This document shows, piece by piece, positions 9,293-19,302 of a stretch of DNA of 64,000 nt. Position numbers and translations under genes: made by a program. Source of the DNA: Candidatus Kaistella beijingensis (lineage in GTDB: Bacteria; Bacteroidota; Bacteroidia; Flavobacteriales; Weeksellaceae); contig NZ_CP071953.1 of the NCBI RefSeq assembly GCF_020084865.1, forward strand, positions 868,001-932,000, given 5' to 3'. Below the pieces are notes generated by a model. It had not been told where the DNA came from and searched no databases. It saw only the letters and a list, made by a program, of their open reading frames with translations. The first letter of the stretch is position 1, and each line of letters starts with the position of its first letter.

Positions 9293-10888
9293 ATGTCTGA
9301 TTTAATCAAAGAAATAGAAAAACGAAAAACCTTCGGAATTATCGCGCATCCCGATGCAGGGAAAACAACTTTAACGGAAAAACTGCTGCTTTTTGGAGGT
9401 GCGATTCAGGAAGCAGGTGCTGTAAAATCGAACAAAATTAAAAAGGGCGCAACATCCGATTTCATGGAAATTGAAAGACAGCGTGGAATTTCCGTGGCGA
9501 CTTCGGTTTTGGCATTTGAATATAAAGGTCGTAAAATCAATATCTTAGATACACCCGGTCACAAAGATTTTGCGGAAGATACGTACCGAACTTTAACGGC
9601 GGTGGATTCTGTAATCGTTGTGGTGGATGTTGCAAAAGGTGTTGAAGAACAAACTGAAAAACTCGTTCAGGTTTGTAGAATGCGGAACATTCCGATGATT
9701 GTGTTCATCAATAAATTGGACCGTGAAGGAAAAGATGCGTTCGATTTGTTGGACGAAGTGGAGCAAAAATTAGGTTTAACAGTCGTTCCTCTTTCTTTAC
9801 CGATTGGGATGGGAAGCGAATTTCAGGGAATTTATAATATCTGGGAAAATAATATTCAACTGTTTTTAGAGGAGAAAAAACAGAAAGTTGGTGAATCTGT
9901 AAAATTCGATGACATCAATGACACAAGAATTGATGATGCCATTGGAAAAAAAGCAGCGGAAACTTTGCGAGAAGAACTTGAGCTGATTCAATCCGTTTAT
10001 CCCGAATTCAATCGTGAAGATTATATGAACGGTGATTTGCAGCCGGTTTTCTTTGGGTCTGCATTGAATAATTTCGGGGTTCGTGAGCTTTTAGATGCCT
10101 TCATCGAAATTGCACCGATGCCGCAACCAAAAGAAAGCGACACTCGTTTGGTAAAACCTGATGAGAAAAATTTCACAGGATTCGTCTTTAAAATCCATGC
10201 GAATATGGATCCGAAACACCGCGACAGATTGGCTTTTGTGAAAATCGTATCGGGAACTTTTAAGAGAAATGAAAATTATTTGTTGGTTCGTGACGGTAAA
10301 AAAATGAAATTTTCTTCCCCAAACGCTTTCTTCGCTGATAAGAAAGAAGTGGTGGATGAAAGTTTTCCTGGAGATATTGTCGGACTTCACGACACGGGAA
10401 ATTTCAGAATTGGAGATACTTTGACAGGCGGTGAAAAACTTTCCTTCAAAGGAATTCCGAGTTTCTCGCCCGAACATTTTAGATATATTAATAACGACGA
10501 CCCTTTAAAGGCAAAACAATTGGCGAAAGGAATCGACCAATTAATGGACGAAGGTGTGGCGCAACTTTTCACTTTGGAAATGAACAACCGAAAAATTATC
10601 GGAACAGTTGGTGCGCTTCAGTTTGAAGTAATTCAGTATCGTTTGGAGCATGAATATGGCGCGAAATGTACTTACGAACCACTTTCCATTCACAAAGCGT
10701 GCTGGATTGAAGCGGATGAAAAATCGGAAGAATTCAAAGAATTTGCACGTTTGAAACAGCGATTTATGGCGAGAGATAAATATGGACAATTGGTTTTTCT
10801 GGCAGATTCTTCGTTTACGATTCACATGACGCAGGAGAAATTTCCGAATGTGAAACTGCATTTTATTTCGGAATTTAAGCATGAGTAA
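9293..10888 (+). CDS. prfC: peptide chain release factor 3
   Basis: 531 residues, the length expected for the translational GTPase that recycles RF1/RF2 from the ribosome. The G1 loop is AHPDAGKTTLTEK (about residues 17-29), G3 is DTPGHKDF (about 87-94) and G4 is NKLD (about 141-144). The IERQRGISVATSV switch I sequence is characteristic of RF3 rather than EF-G or LepA. The C-terminal half carries the RF3-specific domains (GALQFEVIQYRLEHEYGA). It is followed by a strong terminator and so is probably monocistronic. Confidence 0.97.
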   Translation: MSDLIKEIEKRKTFGIIAHPDAGKTTLTEKLLLFGGAIQEAGAVKSNKIKKGATSDFMEIERQRGISVATSVLAFEYKGRKINILDTPGHKDFAEDTYRTLTAVDSVIVVVDVAKGVEEQTEKLVQVCRMRNIPMIVFINKLDREGKDAFDLLDEVEQKLGLTVVPLSLPIGMGSEFQGIYNIWENNIQLFLEEKKQKVGESVKFDDINDTRIDDAIGKKAAETLREELELIQSVYPEFNREDYMNGDLQPVFFGSALNNFGVRELLDAFIEIAPMPQPKESDTRLVKPDEKNFTGFVFKIHANMDPKHRDRLAFVKIVSGTFKRNENYLLVRDGKKMKFSSPNAFFADKKEVVDESFPGDIVGLHDTGNFRIGDTLTGGEKLSFKGIPSFSPEHFRYINNDDPLKAKQLAKGIDQLMDEGVAQLFTLEMNNRKIIGTVGALQFEVIQYRLEHEYGAKCTYEPLSIHKACWIEADEKSEEFKEFARLKQRFMARDKYGQLVFLADSSFTIHMTQEKFPNVKLHFISEFKHE

Positions 10889-10911
10889 TGAGCAATTAGT
10901 AATGAGAGCAA
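10881..10911. repeat. heptad-phased tandem repeat
   Basis: Units of the atgagta/atgagca type overlap the last codons and stop of prfC and run into the gap. Same repeat type as at 8276 and 16368. Confidence 0.5.
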
Positions 10912-10915
10912 TATT

Positions 10916-10945
10916 AGAATCTTCACTTTTGAAGATTCTTTTTTT
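10916..10945 (+). terminator. rho-independent terminator after prfC
   Basis: A nine-base-pair stem (AGAATCTTC with GAAGATTCT) and a six-base loop are followed by a run of seven T. It begins 28 bp after the prfC stop. Confidence 0.8.
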
Positions 10946-11072
10946 GTAAAGTTGTTGTAAAATGATTTGCAAAGTTTTGATTTTTAATACATTATTAACA
11001 AATCGACTCAATTTCGATTTTTAAAGGAATACATTTTGATTCCTTATTTTCGTTTTAATTTTAAATCAGAAA

Positions 11073-12230
11073 ATGAAGAAAATTTTTCTTTCCGTTTTTA
11101 TTGCGACGGCTTTAGTTTCATGCGATAAAAACTCCATCCAACAAACAACGGACAATATTAAAAGAGCCGATTCCCTTTTCACCAAAGCAAATGACGGTAT
11201 AAAAACATTGGATTCCATTTCAAAGACGATAAATAGTGACGACGGAATCACCAAAAAAGTCATTATTCCTGAAATTGAAAAACAGAAAAAAGCGATTGAT
11301 TCCACGATTAAATCAGGTGGTTGGAAAATTGATTCGATTAATAAAGAAATTGAAAAAATAACCAACAAAGTAAAAACGGGAACTGATGTCGTAAAAACTT
11401 TAGATTCTGCGAACGATGCCCTGAATAAAGGAGAAAGTCCGTTAGTTGTCTTGACAAAAACTGCAGACAAAATTTTGAAACAAACAAAATCAGCCAATCA
11501 AAATTCGCATCCGAAACCTCAACCTCAAAATCAATCTGAGCCTCAAACTCAACCGCAAGTTGCACCGCCAATTGTTGAAAAAAATCCTATGGTCAAAACA
11601 GGAAAACTTGAAATTCAGGTGGAAAATCTATCAGATTCAAAAGCTTTGTTAAAACAGAAAATCAGGGAAAGCAATGCCGATTTAATTACCGAAAATTTTT
11701 CACAAACAGAAGGGATTTCTAAAGAATATTTCACTGTGAAAGTTCCAATTTCTTCCTTTGACCAATTGGTAAATTCTGCTTCAAATCTTGGCGAGATTAA
11801 AATGAAAAACACCGAAACTGAAGGAAAAGATTATGTTTCGGGACAAATGTGTGACGTGGAAATTACTTTACTTCAAAATGAAAATTTTGCCGATAATCCC
11901 ATAACTAAAACTGAAACAAATGGTGAAAAAACCGATACATTCAGTGATAAATCTTCCAATGCATTTATGAAAGGGTTTAAAGTTTTGGGAGACGGTTTGC
12001 TTTTCCTGCTTCCTTTTTGGCCCATATTTTTGATTGGAATTGTGATTTGGTATTTCATCGACCGCAATAAAAAGAGAAAAGCACGGGAAGAATTTGAACG
12101 ACAAATGATGCTCAATCAGCAGAAAACGCAATATCCAACAGAAAATCAGACTTCAACAGAAAATGTTCAAGCGGAGGAAAAAGAGGAGAATGACGAACCT
12201 GATTATTCTAAATATTTGCCGAAAAATTAA
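11073..12230 (+). CDS. DUF4349-like membrane-anchored lipoprotein
   Basis: 385 residues. The N-terminus MKKIFLSVFIATALVSC is a lipoprotein signal with the acylated Cys at position 17. Residues about 25-145 are Lys/Asp/Ser-rich and likely helical. A Pro/Gln-rich linker (HPKPQPQNQSEPQTQPQ) leads to a DUF4349-like domain beginning MVKTGKLEIQVENLSDSK. One transmembrane helix lies near residues 308-331 (LLFLLPFWPIFLIGIVIWYF), with a charged C-terminal tail. The combination of lipobox and late membrane helix is usual for this family. Function unknown; it stands alone between two terminators. Confidence 0.7.
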   Translation: MKKIFLSVFIATALVSCDKNSIQQTTDNIKRADSLFTKANDGIKTLDSISKTINSDDGITKKVIIPEIEKQKKAIDSTIKSGGWKIDSINKEIEKITNKVKTGTDVVKTLDSANDALNKGESPLVVLTKTADKILKQTKSANQNSHPKPQPQNQSEPQTQPQVAPPIVEKNPMVKTGKLEIQVENLSDSKALLKQKIRESNADLITENFSQTEGISKEYFTVKVPISSFDQLVNSASNLGEIKMKNTETEGKDYVSGQMCDVEITLLQNENFADNPITKTETNGEKTDTFSDKSSNAFMKGFKVLGDGLLFLLPFWPIFLIGIVIWYFIDRNKKRKAREEFERQMMLNQQKTQYPTENQTSTENVQAEEKEENDEPDYSKYLPKN

Positions 12231-12296
12231 TTTGAAGAAAAACTTGTCGCGCCTACAGAGCTTCCTTTCTATTTTTCATCATTAAACTACAAATTT

Positions 12297-12320
12297 AGAA
12301 CTCCTACGGAGTTCTTTTTG
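12297..12320 (+). terminator. terminator after the DUF4349-like gene
   Basis: AGAACTCC-TAC-GGAGTTCT forms an eight-pair stem with a three-base loop and is followed by five T. It lies 66 bp past the stop codon. The AACTCCTACGGAGTT core is of a kind often seen repeated between genes in flavobacteria, so it may also be a dispersed repeat (inference). Confidence 0.65.
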
Positions 12321-12408
12321 TTTCCAATATCGGTTTACTTTAATTTAGCAGACTTTTGTTCCCAACTCGAAGAATAAAATCTTTTGTTTCTTTTGCGGTA
12401 AAAAAATT

Positions 12409-13476
12409 TTACTCACTCAACGCGTATACCGCAAAACTTGCCAACCAATGGTCGCCACCATAATTTCCATGAAATAAAAGTGGCAAAGCATTCGCCAAAA
12501 ATTTATCCGAGCTTTCTGCAAACTGTTTTTTCAACTTGTGATTTTCGGGAAGTGCTTTGGAAATTCCTTTCATACACCACGCTCTAGTAAAAGAAAGTCC
12601 AACCAAATGAACCGTTTGATAATCGTTAATATCGCTGATTACGGGAATTTTCTCGATATTTTCTAAACTTCGTTTTTCGTAAAAATTGTTCAGCCATTTT
12701 ACAAACTCTTTTTGTGGAAGAATTCTTCGCATCAAATCGGCGATTTGCAAACTTGGAGAAAAGAAGTCGCTTCCATCGGGTTCCAAATAAGCGGGAGTTT
12801 TTTTGTCGTTTAAGTAGAAATATTTTGCTTTTTCAACCAACTGATGTTCAAAAATTTTATCGTTGGTCGCTCTTGCCCAATCCAAGGCGAAACTCAATGC
12901 AAATGCAGAATTCGGGTGAACGCCTGTTCGATTTGGATAGGTTTGTTTTGGGAGATAAATTTTCCAAAGACGAAGAATTTCATTTGTTAAAGGTTTCAGA
13001 TTCTGATGCCAAACTTTTGCTTTGGGATGGTTCCAAGTTGCGAGCTCTTCATCCAATTTCAATAACCACGCCCAGCCGTAAGTTCTCTCGAAAGATGAGG
13101 CGACTTCATATTTGGTGAAATATTTGGCTTCTTCTATTATCTTTTCGGGTTGAAAAGAACCATCCAAAATTCTTTCAATTTCTTTGTGATTGGCAAGATT
13201 TGTTTTTGTTTTTAAAAGCCGAATCAACATCCAATGTCCATGAACAGAGGAATGCCAATCGAAACAGCCATAAAAACTAGGATGAAGTTGAAGCGGAGTT
13301 AAAACGGCATCTTTTTCGGCATTAATAACGTGCGCCGTTTTATTCGGATATTCCTGATTGATGCATTTCACGGGTTTTTCCGCCAATTTTGCAGCGATTT
13401 CATCAGTTAAAATGGGGATTTGTTGTGCGCTGAAATTCAACGCAAAAAACAAAGAAAGAATTAGAATCTTTTTCAT
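12409..13476 (-). CDS. DUF2891 family exported protein
   Basis: 355 residues with a signal peptide (MKKILILSLFFALNFSAQ). The mature part matches the DUF2891 pattern: HPSFYGCFDWHSSVHGHWMLIRLL near residue 70, FERTYGWAWLLKLDEEL near 130, and GGDHWLASFAVYAL at the C-terminus. The many conserved His/Trp/Asp residues and helical repeats suggest an alpha/alpha-toroid fold, but no reaction has been assigned. It runs convergent with the lipoprotein gene to the left. The start at 13476 is set by the signal peptide. Confidence 0.8.
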   Translation of the reverse strand: MKKILILSLFFALNFSAQQIPILTDEIAAKLAEKPVKCINQEYPNKTAHVINAEKDAVLTPLQLHPSFYGCFDWHSSVHGHWMLIRLLKTKTNLANHKEIERILDGSFQPEKIIEEAKYFTKYEVASSFERTYGWAWLLKLDEELATWNHPKAKVWHQNLKPLTNEILRLWKIYLPKQTYPNRTGVHPNSAFALSFALDWARATNDKIFEHQLVEKAKYFYLNDKKTPAYLEPDGSDFFSPSLQIADLMRRILPQKEFVKWLNNFYEKRSLENIEKIPVISDINDYQTVHLVGLSFTRAWCMKGISKALPENHKLKKQFAESSDKFLANALPLLFHGNYGGDHWLASFAVYALSE

Positions 13477-13508
13477 ACCCTAAAAATATTACAAATAATT
13501 TAACCCAT

Positions 13509-13536
13509 AAAAAAATGCAGCTCCGCGGAACTGCAT
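13509..13536 (-). terminator. terminator downstream of the ars operon
   Basis: On the minus strand ATGCAG and CTGCAT (13515-13536) pair, with an internal TCCGCGGA palindrome, and six T follow (13514-13509). It ends transcription coming from arsC and from the small ORF at 13549-13599. Confidence 0.75.
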
Positions 13537-13548
13537 ATTAACTCTTTA

Positions 13549-13599
13549 CTATCTTTTTCTCATCAAATGCGTAACAAGCTGTTTGAATAACTTTGTCAT
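13549..13599 (-). CDS. possible 16-residue cationic peptide
   Basis: A minus-strand ATG opens the reading frame MTKLFKQLVTHLMRKR followed by TAG. It is amphipathic and basic. It lies between a promoter-like sequence (13627-13659) and a terminator (13509-13536), so a transcript of about 110 nt would carry little else. No family is recognised. It could be a leader peptide, a small membrane-active peptide, or an accidental ORF inside a small RNA. Confidence 0.35.
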   Translation of the reverse strand: MTKLFKQLVTHLMRKR

Positions 13600-13626
13600 A
13601 ACATTGATTGATTTTAATTTGCATTA

Positions 13627-13659
13627 CAAATATTGCAAAAATTTAGTATAGTGGCAAAA
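13627..13659 (-). promoter_or_regulatory. promoter-like sequence after arsC
   Basis: On the minus strand TTTTG (13655-13659), 20 bp, then AATATTTG (13627-13634; seven of eight matches to TAnnTTTG). It lies in the gap after arsC and would direct a short transcript through the 16-residue ORF to the terminator. Confidence 0.4.
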
Positions 13660-13663
13660 TTAA

Positions 13664-14080
13664 TTAAAGATATTTTTCAACAAAATTTTGGGCATATTTT
13701 TGAATTTCATCCCGAGCTTCTGCAAATTCTTTCCTTAATTCCTCCTCTGTTCCTTTTGCTTTTGCGGGATCTTTAAAATTGTGGTGCAACCTAAGTGCGT
13801 TTGCAGGGAAATAGGGGCAGTTTTCATTTGCGTGGTCGCAAACGGTGATAATAAAGTCGAATTCAACATCTTTATACTCCAAAATATTATTGGAAGTATG
13901 ATGAGAAATATCGATTCCTACTTCTTTCATTGTTTTTACCGCATTTGGATTTAATCCGTGGGTTTCAATTCCCGCGCTGTAAATCTTGGCTTTTTCACCT
14001 GCGAATTTTTCTAAAAAACCGTGCATGATTTGGCTTCTACAGGAATTTCCGGTACAAAGGACTAGAACATTTTTTTTCAT
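13664..14080 (-). CDS. arsC: arsenate reductase, thioredoxin-coupled type
   Basis: 138 residues of the low-molecular-weight phosphatase fold. The P-loop CTGNSCR (Cys9 to Arg15) binds arsenate. Cys81 and Cys88 (VCDHANENC) match the two further redox cysteines of the pI258-type enzyme that relay the disulfide to thioredoxin. Reduces As(V) to As(III) in the cytoplasm for export or methylation by its neighbours. It is the last gene of arsR-arsM-acr3-arsC, only a few bases after acr3. TrxB encoded at 23261-24202 could feed its thioredoxin partner. Confidence 0.95.
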   Translation of the reverse strand: MKKNVLVLCTGNSCRSQIMHGFLEKFAGEKAKIYSAGIETHGLNPNAVKTMKEVGIDISHHTSNNILEYKDVEFDFIITVCDHANENCPYFPANALRLHHNFKDPAKAKGTEEELRKEFAEARDEIQKYAQNFVEKYL

Positions 14081-14085
14081 ACTCT

Positions 14086-15111
14086 TTAAATTTTATAGAT
14101 TAATTTTTTACTTGCTTTAACCAACAGAATCAAAACGGGAACTTCGATTAATGGACCAATTACACCTGCAAATGCTTCTCCGGAGTGAATTCCGAAAACT
14201 GAGATTGCCACCGCAATTGCCAATTCGAAATTGTTTCCTGTAGCTGTAAATGCAATTGACGCATTTTTGTCATAAGGTATTTTCAAGTATTTGCTCACAA
14301 AGAAACTCACGAAAAACATGACTAAAAAATAGATGGTCAATGGAATTGCAATCCGTAAAACATCAAATGGCAATTGCAAAATTTTGTCGCCTTTTAAGCT
14401 GAACATCACTACGATGGTAAACAAAAGGGCATATAAAGTAAAAGGTGAAATTCGTGGAACAAATTGAGAATTATACCAATTTTTACCTTTCTTTTTAAGT
14501 AAGAAATATCTCGTGAAAAAACCTGCAACAAATGGAATTCCTAAGTAAATCAAAATACTTTCTGCCACATCGCTCATCGGAATGGAGATATCAAAATTTC
14601 CAAATCCAAAATATTTTGGCAAAAAATTAATGAAAATCCAAGCATAAAAACTGTACGTGAAAATCTGAAAAACACTGTTCAACGCCACCAAAAGCGCTCC
14701 GTATTCTCGGTTTCCTCCTGCCAAATCATTCCAAACGATGACCATTGCAATACATCGAGCTAATCCAATCAAGATTAAACCCACCATGTAATGCGGTTCA
14801 TCTCTCAGGAAGATAATCGCCAAAATAAACATCAAAATAGGACCAATAATCCAATTCAACAGGAGTGAAATCCTTATGGCTTTTTTGTCCTGAAAAATTT
14901 TCGGTAGTAATGAATAATCCACTTTTGCCAAAGGTGGAAACATCATGAGAATAAGTCCCAGTGCAATTGGGATGTTTGTAGAGCCAATTGATAAATCATT
15001 GATTAACTTGGGAATTTTTGGAAAAAAATTTCCCATCAGTACCCCTAAAATCATCGCTAAAAAAATCCAAAGCGTGAGATAGCGGTCCAAGAATTTTAGT
15101 TTGGTCTGCAT
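14086..15111 (-). CDS. acr3: ACR3-family arsenite efflux permease
   Basis: 341 residues with about ten membrane helices. The ACR3 hallmark segment [24 protein letters not shown] holds the essential cysteine (about residue 120), and a conserved glutamate lies in [11 protein letters not shown] near the C-terminus. It exports arsenite using the proton gradient. Two starts are possible: GTG at 15117 or ATG at 15111; the ATG is preferred. It sits 20 bp after arsM and 5 bp before arsC, so the three are clearly one transcript. Confidence 0.95.
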   Translation of the reverse strand: MQTKLKFLDRYLTLWIFLAMILGVLMGNFFPKIPKLINDLSIGSTNIPIALGLILMMFPPLAKVDYSLLPKIFQDKKAIRISLLLNWIIGPILMFILAIIFLRDEPHYMVGLILIGLARCIAMVIVWNDLAGGNREYGALLVALNSVFQIFTYSFYAWIFINFLPKYFGFGNFDISIPMSDVAESILIYLGIPFVAGFFTRYFLLKKKGKNWYNSQFVPRISPFTLYALLFTIVVMFSLKGDKILQLPFDVLRIAIPLTIYFLVMFFVSFFVSKYLKIPYDKNASIAFTATGNNFELAIAVAISVFGIHSGEAFAGVIGPLIEVPVLILLVKASKKLIYKI

Positions 15112-15131
15112 GATCACTTTAATTTAAAAAG

Positions 15132-15968
15132 TTAGCAACAGCCTGAATTTGGATCACAACAATTCTCACCTTTTTCTGCGTAAACCGTGATGCTGAAAAT
15201 CTTGGAATTAGAGTTTTTGTACTCATCGATTTCTTGTTCGTTCAAATAATTTTTCAAAATATCATCGGGAACAATAATCGCTTTTTCCTTTTGTAAAGAA
15301 ATATTTTTAAAGCCGGAATTTTCGATGATTTTCAAATAATCTTCTTTCTGAATCGCACTTGCAACACAACCTGCATACATTTCCGCCGCCGACTTTATCT
15401 TTTCGGGAAGTTCGCCCACCAAAACAATATCCGAAATCGAAAAATGTCCGCTTGGTTTCAAAATTCGGTAAACTTCACTGAAAGCTTTGGGTTTGTCGGG
15501 AACCAAGTTCATCACGCAATTGCTTACCACAACATCTGCAACGTTCGCAGTCATCGGGATTTTTTCAATATCTCCCTGTCGAAATTCCACATTATTAAAG
15601 CCTAATTTTTCTGCGTTGGTTCTCGCTTTTTCAATCATGGCTTCTGTGAAATCGATTCCGATTACTTTTCCGGTTTCGCCTGTTTCTGCACGTGCGACAA
15701 AACAGTCGTTTCCCGCTCCACTTCCTAAATCTACCACGGTGTCGCCTTTTTTAATTTTGGCAAAGTTTGTCGGCAAACCGCAACCTAAACCCAAATCTGC
15801 ATCGGGATTATAACCATTGAGTTCATCATATTCTTCACTCATAATGTTGTACACTTCGGTGCTGCAACCACCTGCTCCACAACAAGATGAAGCGTTGGTT
15901 TCTTTGTCCTGTAAAGCAATTTCAGAATATTTTTGCTTTACCATTTCTTTGATTTCTGAGTTGTTCAT
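15132..15968 (-). CDS. arsM: arsenite S-adenosylmethionine methyltransferase
   Basis: 278 residues. The SAM motif DLGSGAGND lies at 80-88. Three cysteines at 63 (LGCGLP), 151 (SNCVMNL) and 201 (AGCVAS) match the As(III)-binding triad of ArsM. Converts arsenite to methylated, partly volatile species. Extra Cys clusters at the N-terminus (SSCCGAGGC, 28-35) and the C-terminus (ENCCDPNSGCC) may act as additional arsenic ligands. It lies second in the operon after arsR. Confidence 0.93.
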   Translation of the reverse strand: MNNSEIKEMVKQKYSEIALQDKETNASSCCGAGGCSTEVYNIMSEEYDELNGYNPDADLGLGCGLPTNFAKIKKGDTVVDLGSGAGNDCFVARAETGETGKVIGIDFTEAMIEKARTNAEKLGFNNVEFRQGDIEKIPMTANVADVVVSNCVMNLVPDKPKAFSEVYRILKPSGHFSISDIVLVGELPEKIKSAAEMYAGCVASAIQKEDYLKIIENSGFKNISLQKEKAIIVPDDILKNYLNEQEIDEYKNSNSKIFSITVYAEKGENCCDPNSGCC

Positions 15969-16032
15969 TTTGTTTGATTTCTTTTGTTTAATATTTTATC
16001 TTCCTGCTTCCATCATCCTGCTTGCAGCTTTT

Positions 16033-16362
16033 TCAACAGCAATTATTTTGTTGATGGATTTTGTGAAAAATTTGGTCGATAAAGTGCTCCATTTTTTTGA
16101 AACTTTCAGGATTGATGCAATAGCAAATTGATTTTCCGTCAATCTCGCCTTGTATAATTCCCGCATTTTTCAGTTCCTTTAAATGCTGCGAAACTGTCGG
16201 TTGCGCCAATTTTATTTCATCCACAATATCGTTGCAAATACATGAATCTACGGATAACAAATATTCTATAATTGCAATTCTTGCAGGATGAGCCAATGCT
16301 TTCAACAAAATCGCAATGTCGTTTTGTTCCTGTGTGAAATGTTCTGTTTTTGTTACGCCCAT
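16033..16362 (-). CDS. arsR: ArsR-family arsenic-responsive repressor
   Basis: 109 residues with a winged helix: [16 protein letters not shown] leads into the recognition helix [17 protein letters not shown]. Metalloid-binding candidates are Cys41 and Cys43 (SCICNDI, the place of the classical ELCVCD box) and a C-terminal Cys108-Cys109 pair. It heads the arsR-arsM-acr3-arsC operon, as autorepressors of this family do. An inverted repeat 35-54 bp upstream is the likely operator. Confidence 0.93.
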   Translation of the reverse strand: MGVTKTEHFTQEQNDIAILLKALAHPARIAIIEYLLSVDSCICNDIVDEIKLAQPTVSQHLKELKNAGIIQGEIDGKSICYCINPESFKKMEHFIDQIFHKIHQQNNCC

Positions 16363-16367
16363 ATTTT

Positions 16368-16390
16368 ATGAGTAATGAGTAATGAGTAAT
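16368..16390. repeat. heptad tandem repeat upstream of arsR
   Basis: Three near-perfect units of atgagta/atgagtaat directly upstream of the arsR start. Same repeat type as 8276-8304 and 10881-10911. Confidence 0.55.
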
Positions 16391-16396
16391 ATTTTT

Positions 16397-16416
16397 ATAT
16401 TGCAATATTACAATAT
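16397..16416. promoter_or_regulatory. candidate ArsR operator
   Basis: Inverted repeat ATATTG (16397-16402) and CAATAT (16411-16416) with an 8-bp spacer, just upstream of arsR. ArsR proteins bind imperfect AT-rich palindromes in this position, so this is the best operator candidate. Confidence 0.45.
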
Positions 16417-16488
16417 GATTTTAAACTGACAAAGATTTATTTGCATTTTTTTAACATCAGACTTCCAATTTAAACCCTCTTTTTTGCG

Positions 16489-16496
16489 TAAATTTG
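16489..16496 (+). promoter_or_regulatory. -7 promoter element of uvrA
   Basis: TAAATTTG matches TAnnTTTG and lies 16 nt before the uvrA ATG. The -33 element is not clear. Confidence 0.45.
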
Positions 16497-16512
16497 CAGG
16501 TTGAATTTTACC

Positions 16513-19302
16513 ATGGCTACAACTACAGAAATAGATATAAAAAAACAGATTTTCGTTAAGAATGCACATCTTAACAACCTGAAAAACATCGACGTACTCA
16601 TTCCGAAAAACAAACTGATCGTCATTACAGGCGTTTCCGGCAGTGGAAAATCGTCGCTTGCTTTTGACACGATTTATGCAGAAGGACAAAGAAGATATGT
16701 GGAAAGTTTGAGTTCTTATGCGCGACAGTTTTTAGGTAAATTAGAGAAACCAAAAATCGACGACATCAAAGGTTTAGCTCCCTCTATCGCGATTCAGCAG
16801 AAAGTGATTTCTTCAAATCCCCGTTCTACGGTTGGAACTTCTACCGAAATTTATGATTATTTGAAACTGCTTTTTGCAAGGGTTGGAAGAACCTATTCAC
16901 CGATTTCAGGTGATGAAGTGAAAAAAGATTCTGTTTCTGATGTGATTGATTTTATTCAAAAAAATGAAGGACAAACTTTTCTTTTGAGAGCGCCTTTAAA
17001 TTTCGAAATTTCTAAATTTTCCGAGCAATTGAAAACCTTGAAACTTTCAGGTTTTACAAGGCTTGAAGTGAACGGAAATGTTGCAGGAATCGAGGATTTG
17101 GAAAGTTTCGGTTTCGTTCCTGAAAAGGATATGGAAATTCAGTTGGTCATTGACAGATTCAGTTACGAGGAAGACGAAAGTTTTCTTCAACGTCTCGCCG
17201 ATTCCATTCAGATGGCGTTTTACGAAGGTCACGGTTACTGTTCTTTAAAAAATATTGAGACGGGGAAAATCAAAGAATTCTCCAATAAATTTGAATTGGA
17301 TGGAATTGAATTTTTAGAACCGAATGTTCATTTTTTCAGCTTTAATAATCCTTACGGAGCTTGTCCAGAATGCGAAGGTTACGGAAAAGTCATCGGAATT
17401 GATGAAGATTTGGTGATTCCGAACAAAAATCTTTCCGTGTATGAAGATGCAGTCGCTTCGTGGAAAGGCGAAAGTATGAGCGAATGGAAAAAAGCTTTCA
17501 TCAAAAAAGCTGGAAGCGAATTCCCGATTCACAAACCTTATTTTCAGCTCACGAAAGAACAGAAAAATTATTTGTGGAAAGGCGACAACTCACGGAATTT
17601 TCCTTCCATTAATGCTTTTTTCAAAATGTTGGAAGAAAATCTTTACAAGATTCAGTATCGCGTGATGCTTTCGAGATATCGCGGGAAAACGCTTTGTCCG
17701 ACTTGTGAAGGTTTGCGTTTGCGTGAAGAAACTTCTTGGGTAAAAATCGATGGACACAATATTCAGTCGATGATTGAGATTCCGTTGGATGAACTTTTAC
17801 CTTTAGTTAAATCCTTAAAACTCAACAAACACGATGCAGAAATTGCAAAACGTTTGTTGTATGAAATCACCACTCGCTTGGAGTTTTTAGATAAGGTGGG
17901 TTTGGGATATTTGACCTTAAACCGAACTTCAAATACCCTTTCCGGCGGTGAAAGTCAAAGAATTAATTTATCGACTTCACTCGGAAGTTCGTTGGTTGGC
18001 TCGATTTATATTTTGGATGAACCTTCGATTGGACTTCATTCAAGAGACACCGAAAATTTAATTGAAGTGTTAAAAAATCTTCGCGATTTAGGAAATACCG
18101 TAATCGTTGTAGAGCATGATGAAGACGTGATGAAAGCAGCAGATTACATTATCGACATCGGTCCGGAAGCAGGATTTTTGGGCGGCGAATTGGTTTTTGC
18201 AGGAGATTTCAAGGAATTGAAAAATGCGGATACTTTAACCTCAAAATATTTAACCGGAAGATTAGAAATAAAAGTTCCCGAAACGCGTAGAAAACCTAAA
18301 GATTGGATTAAAATAAAAGGAGCGCGACAAAATAATTTGAAGAATATTGATGTTGACATTCCGCTTGAAAGTTTGGTCGTGATTTCAGGAGTTTCCGGTT
18401 CCGGAAAATCGACTTTGATGAAGGAAATTTTGACGAACGACATTCAAATCCAGTTGGGAATGGGTGGAAAAAAAGCAGATTACGATTCGGTTGAATTTCC
18501 AAAAAAGTTGGTGAAAAACATTGAACTCATCGACCAAAATCCCATCGGAAAATCGTCCCGCTCGAATCCCGTGACGTATTTGAAAGCGTATGACGATATT
18601 CGGGATTTGTATTCCAAGCAAAAATCGGCGAAAGTTCAGGGTTTGAAACCAAAACACTTTTCCTTCAACGTTGATGGCGGAAGATGCGACGAATGCAAAG
18701 GTGAAGGTGTCATCACCGTTTCCATGCAGTTTATGGCAGATATAGAATTGGAATGTGAAACCTGTAAAGGAACCCGTTTTAAAAACGATATTTTGGAAGT
18801 GAAATTCGATGAAAAAAATATTTCAGATATTCTTCACATGACCGTAGATGAAGCGTTGGACTTCTTCCATGAAAATCACGAGGAGAAAATTGTCACCAAG
18901 CTAAAACCTTTGCAGGAAGTAGGTTTAGGTTATCTTCAACTTGGTCAAAGTTCTTCTACGCTTTCCGGCGGTGAAGCGCAACGTGTGAAATTGGCATCGT
19001 TTTTAGTTAAAGGAGTTACAACGGATAAAACGTTATTTATCTTTGATGAACCTTCAACAGGACTTCATTTTCACGACATCAACAAATTGCTGAAATCTTT
19101 GCAGGCTTTAATTGAATTAGGACATTCTGTAATTGTGATTGAGCATCAACCCGATATCATAAAATCTGCAGATTACATTATTGATATCGGTCCTGAAGCA
19201 GGGAAAAATGGTGGCGAAGTAGTTTTTGCGGGAACTCCTGAAGATTTGGTAAAAGAGAAGAAGTCGCATACCGCCAAATATTTGAATGAAAAACTGTCAT
19301 AA
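16513..19302 (+). CDS. uvrA: excinuclease ABC subunit A
   Basis: 929 residues from ATG 16513; a TTG four codons earlier is less likely. It is the damage-sensing ATPase of nucleotide excision repair. Two ABC modules are visible. Walker [13 protein letters not shown] (about 40) and [11 protein letters not shown] (about 625) pair with signatures [11 protein letters not shown] (about 478) and [12 protein letters not shown] (about 815). Zinc modules appear as CPEC/CPTC in the first half and CDEC/CETC in the second. No uvrB or uvrC lies nearby. Standard length and intact. Confidence 0.97.
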   Translation: MATTTEIDIKKQIFVKNAHLNNLKNIDVLIPKNKLIVITGVSGSGKSSLAFDTIYAEGQRRYVESLSSYARQFLGKLEKPKIDDIKGLAPSIAIQQKVISSNPRSTVGTSTEIYDYLKLLFARVGRTYSPISGDEVKKDSVSDVIDFIQKNEGQTFLLRAPLNFEISKFSEQLKTLKLSGFTRLEVNGNVAGIEDLESFGFVPEKDMEIQLVIDRFSYEEDESFLQRLADSIQMAFYEGHGYCSLKNIETGKIKEFSNKFELDGIEFLEPNVHFFSFNNPYGACPECEGYGKVIGIDEDLVIPNKNLSVYEDAVASWKGESMSEWKKAFIKKAGSEFPIHKPYFQLTKEQKNYLWKGDNSRNFPSINAFFKMLEENLYKIQYRVMLSRYRGKTLCPTCEGLRLREETSWVKIDGHNIQSMIEIPLDELLPLVKSLKLNKHDAEIAKRLLYEITTRLEFLDKVGLGYLTLNRTSNTLSGGESQRINLSTSLGSSLVGSIYILDEPSIGLHSRDTENLIEVLKNLRDLGNTVIVVEHDEDVMKAADYIIDIGPEAGFLGGELVFAGDFKELKNADTLTSKYLTGRLEIKVPETRRKPKDWIKIKGARQNNLKNIDVDIPLESLVVISGVSGSGKSTLMKEILTNDIQIQLGMGGKKADYDSVEFPKKLVKNIELIDQNPIGKSSRSNPVTYLKAYDDIRDLYSKQKSAKVQGLKPKHFSFNVDGGRCDECKGEGVITVSMQFMADIELECETCKGTRFKNDILEVKFDEKNISDILHMTVDEALDFFHENHEEKIVTKLKPLQEVGLGYLQLGQSSSTLSGGEAQRVKLASFLVKGVTTDKTLFIFDEPSTGLHFHDINKLLKSLQALIELGHSVIVIEHQPDIIKSADYIIDIGPEAGKNGGEVVFAGTPEDLVKEKKSHTAKYLNEKLS

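Noticed and set aside
11066..12131. Frames of 65-143 codons antisense to the DUF4349-like gene
   Set aside because: They are shadows of the plus-strand lipoprotein, which has a signal peptide, a domain pattern and its own terminator.
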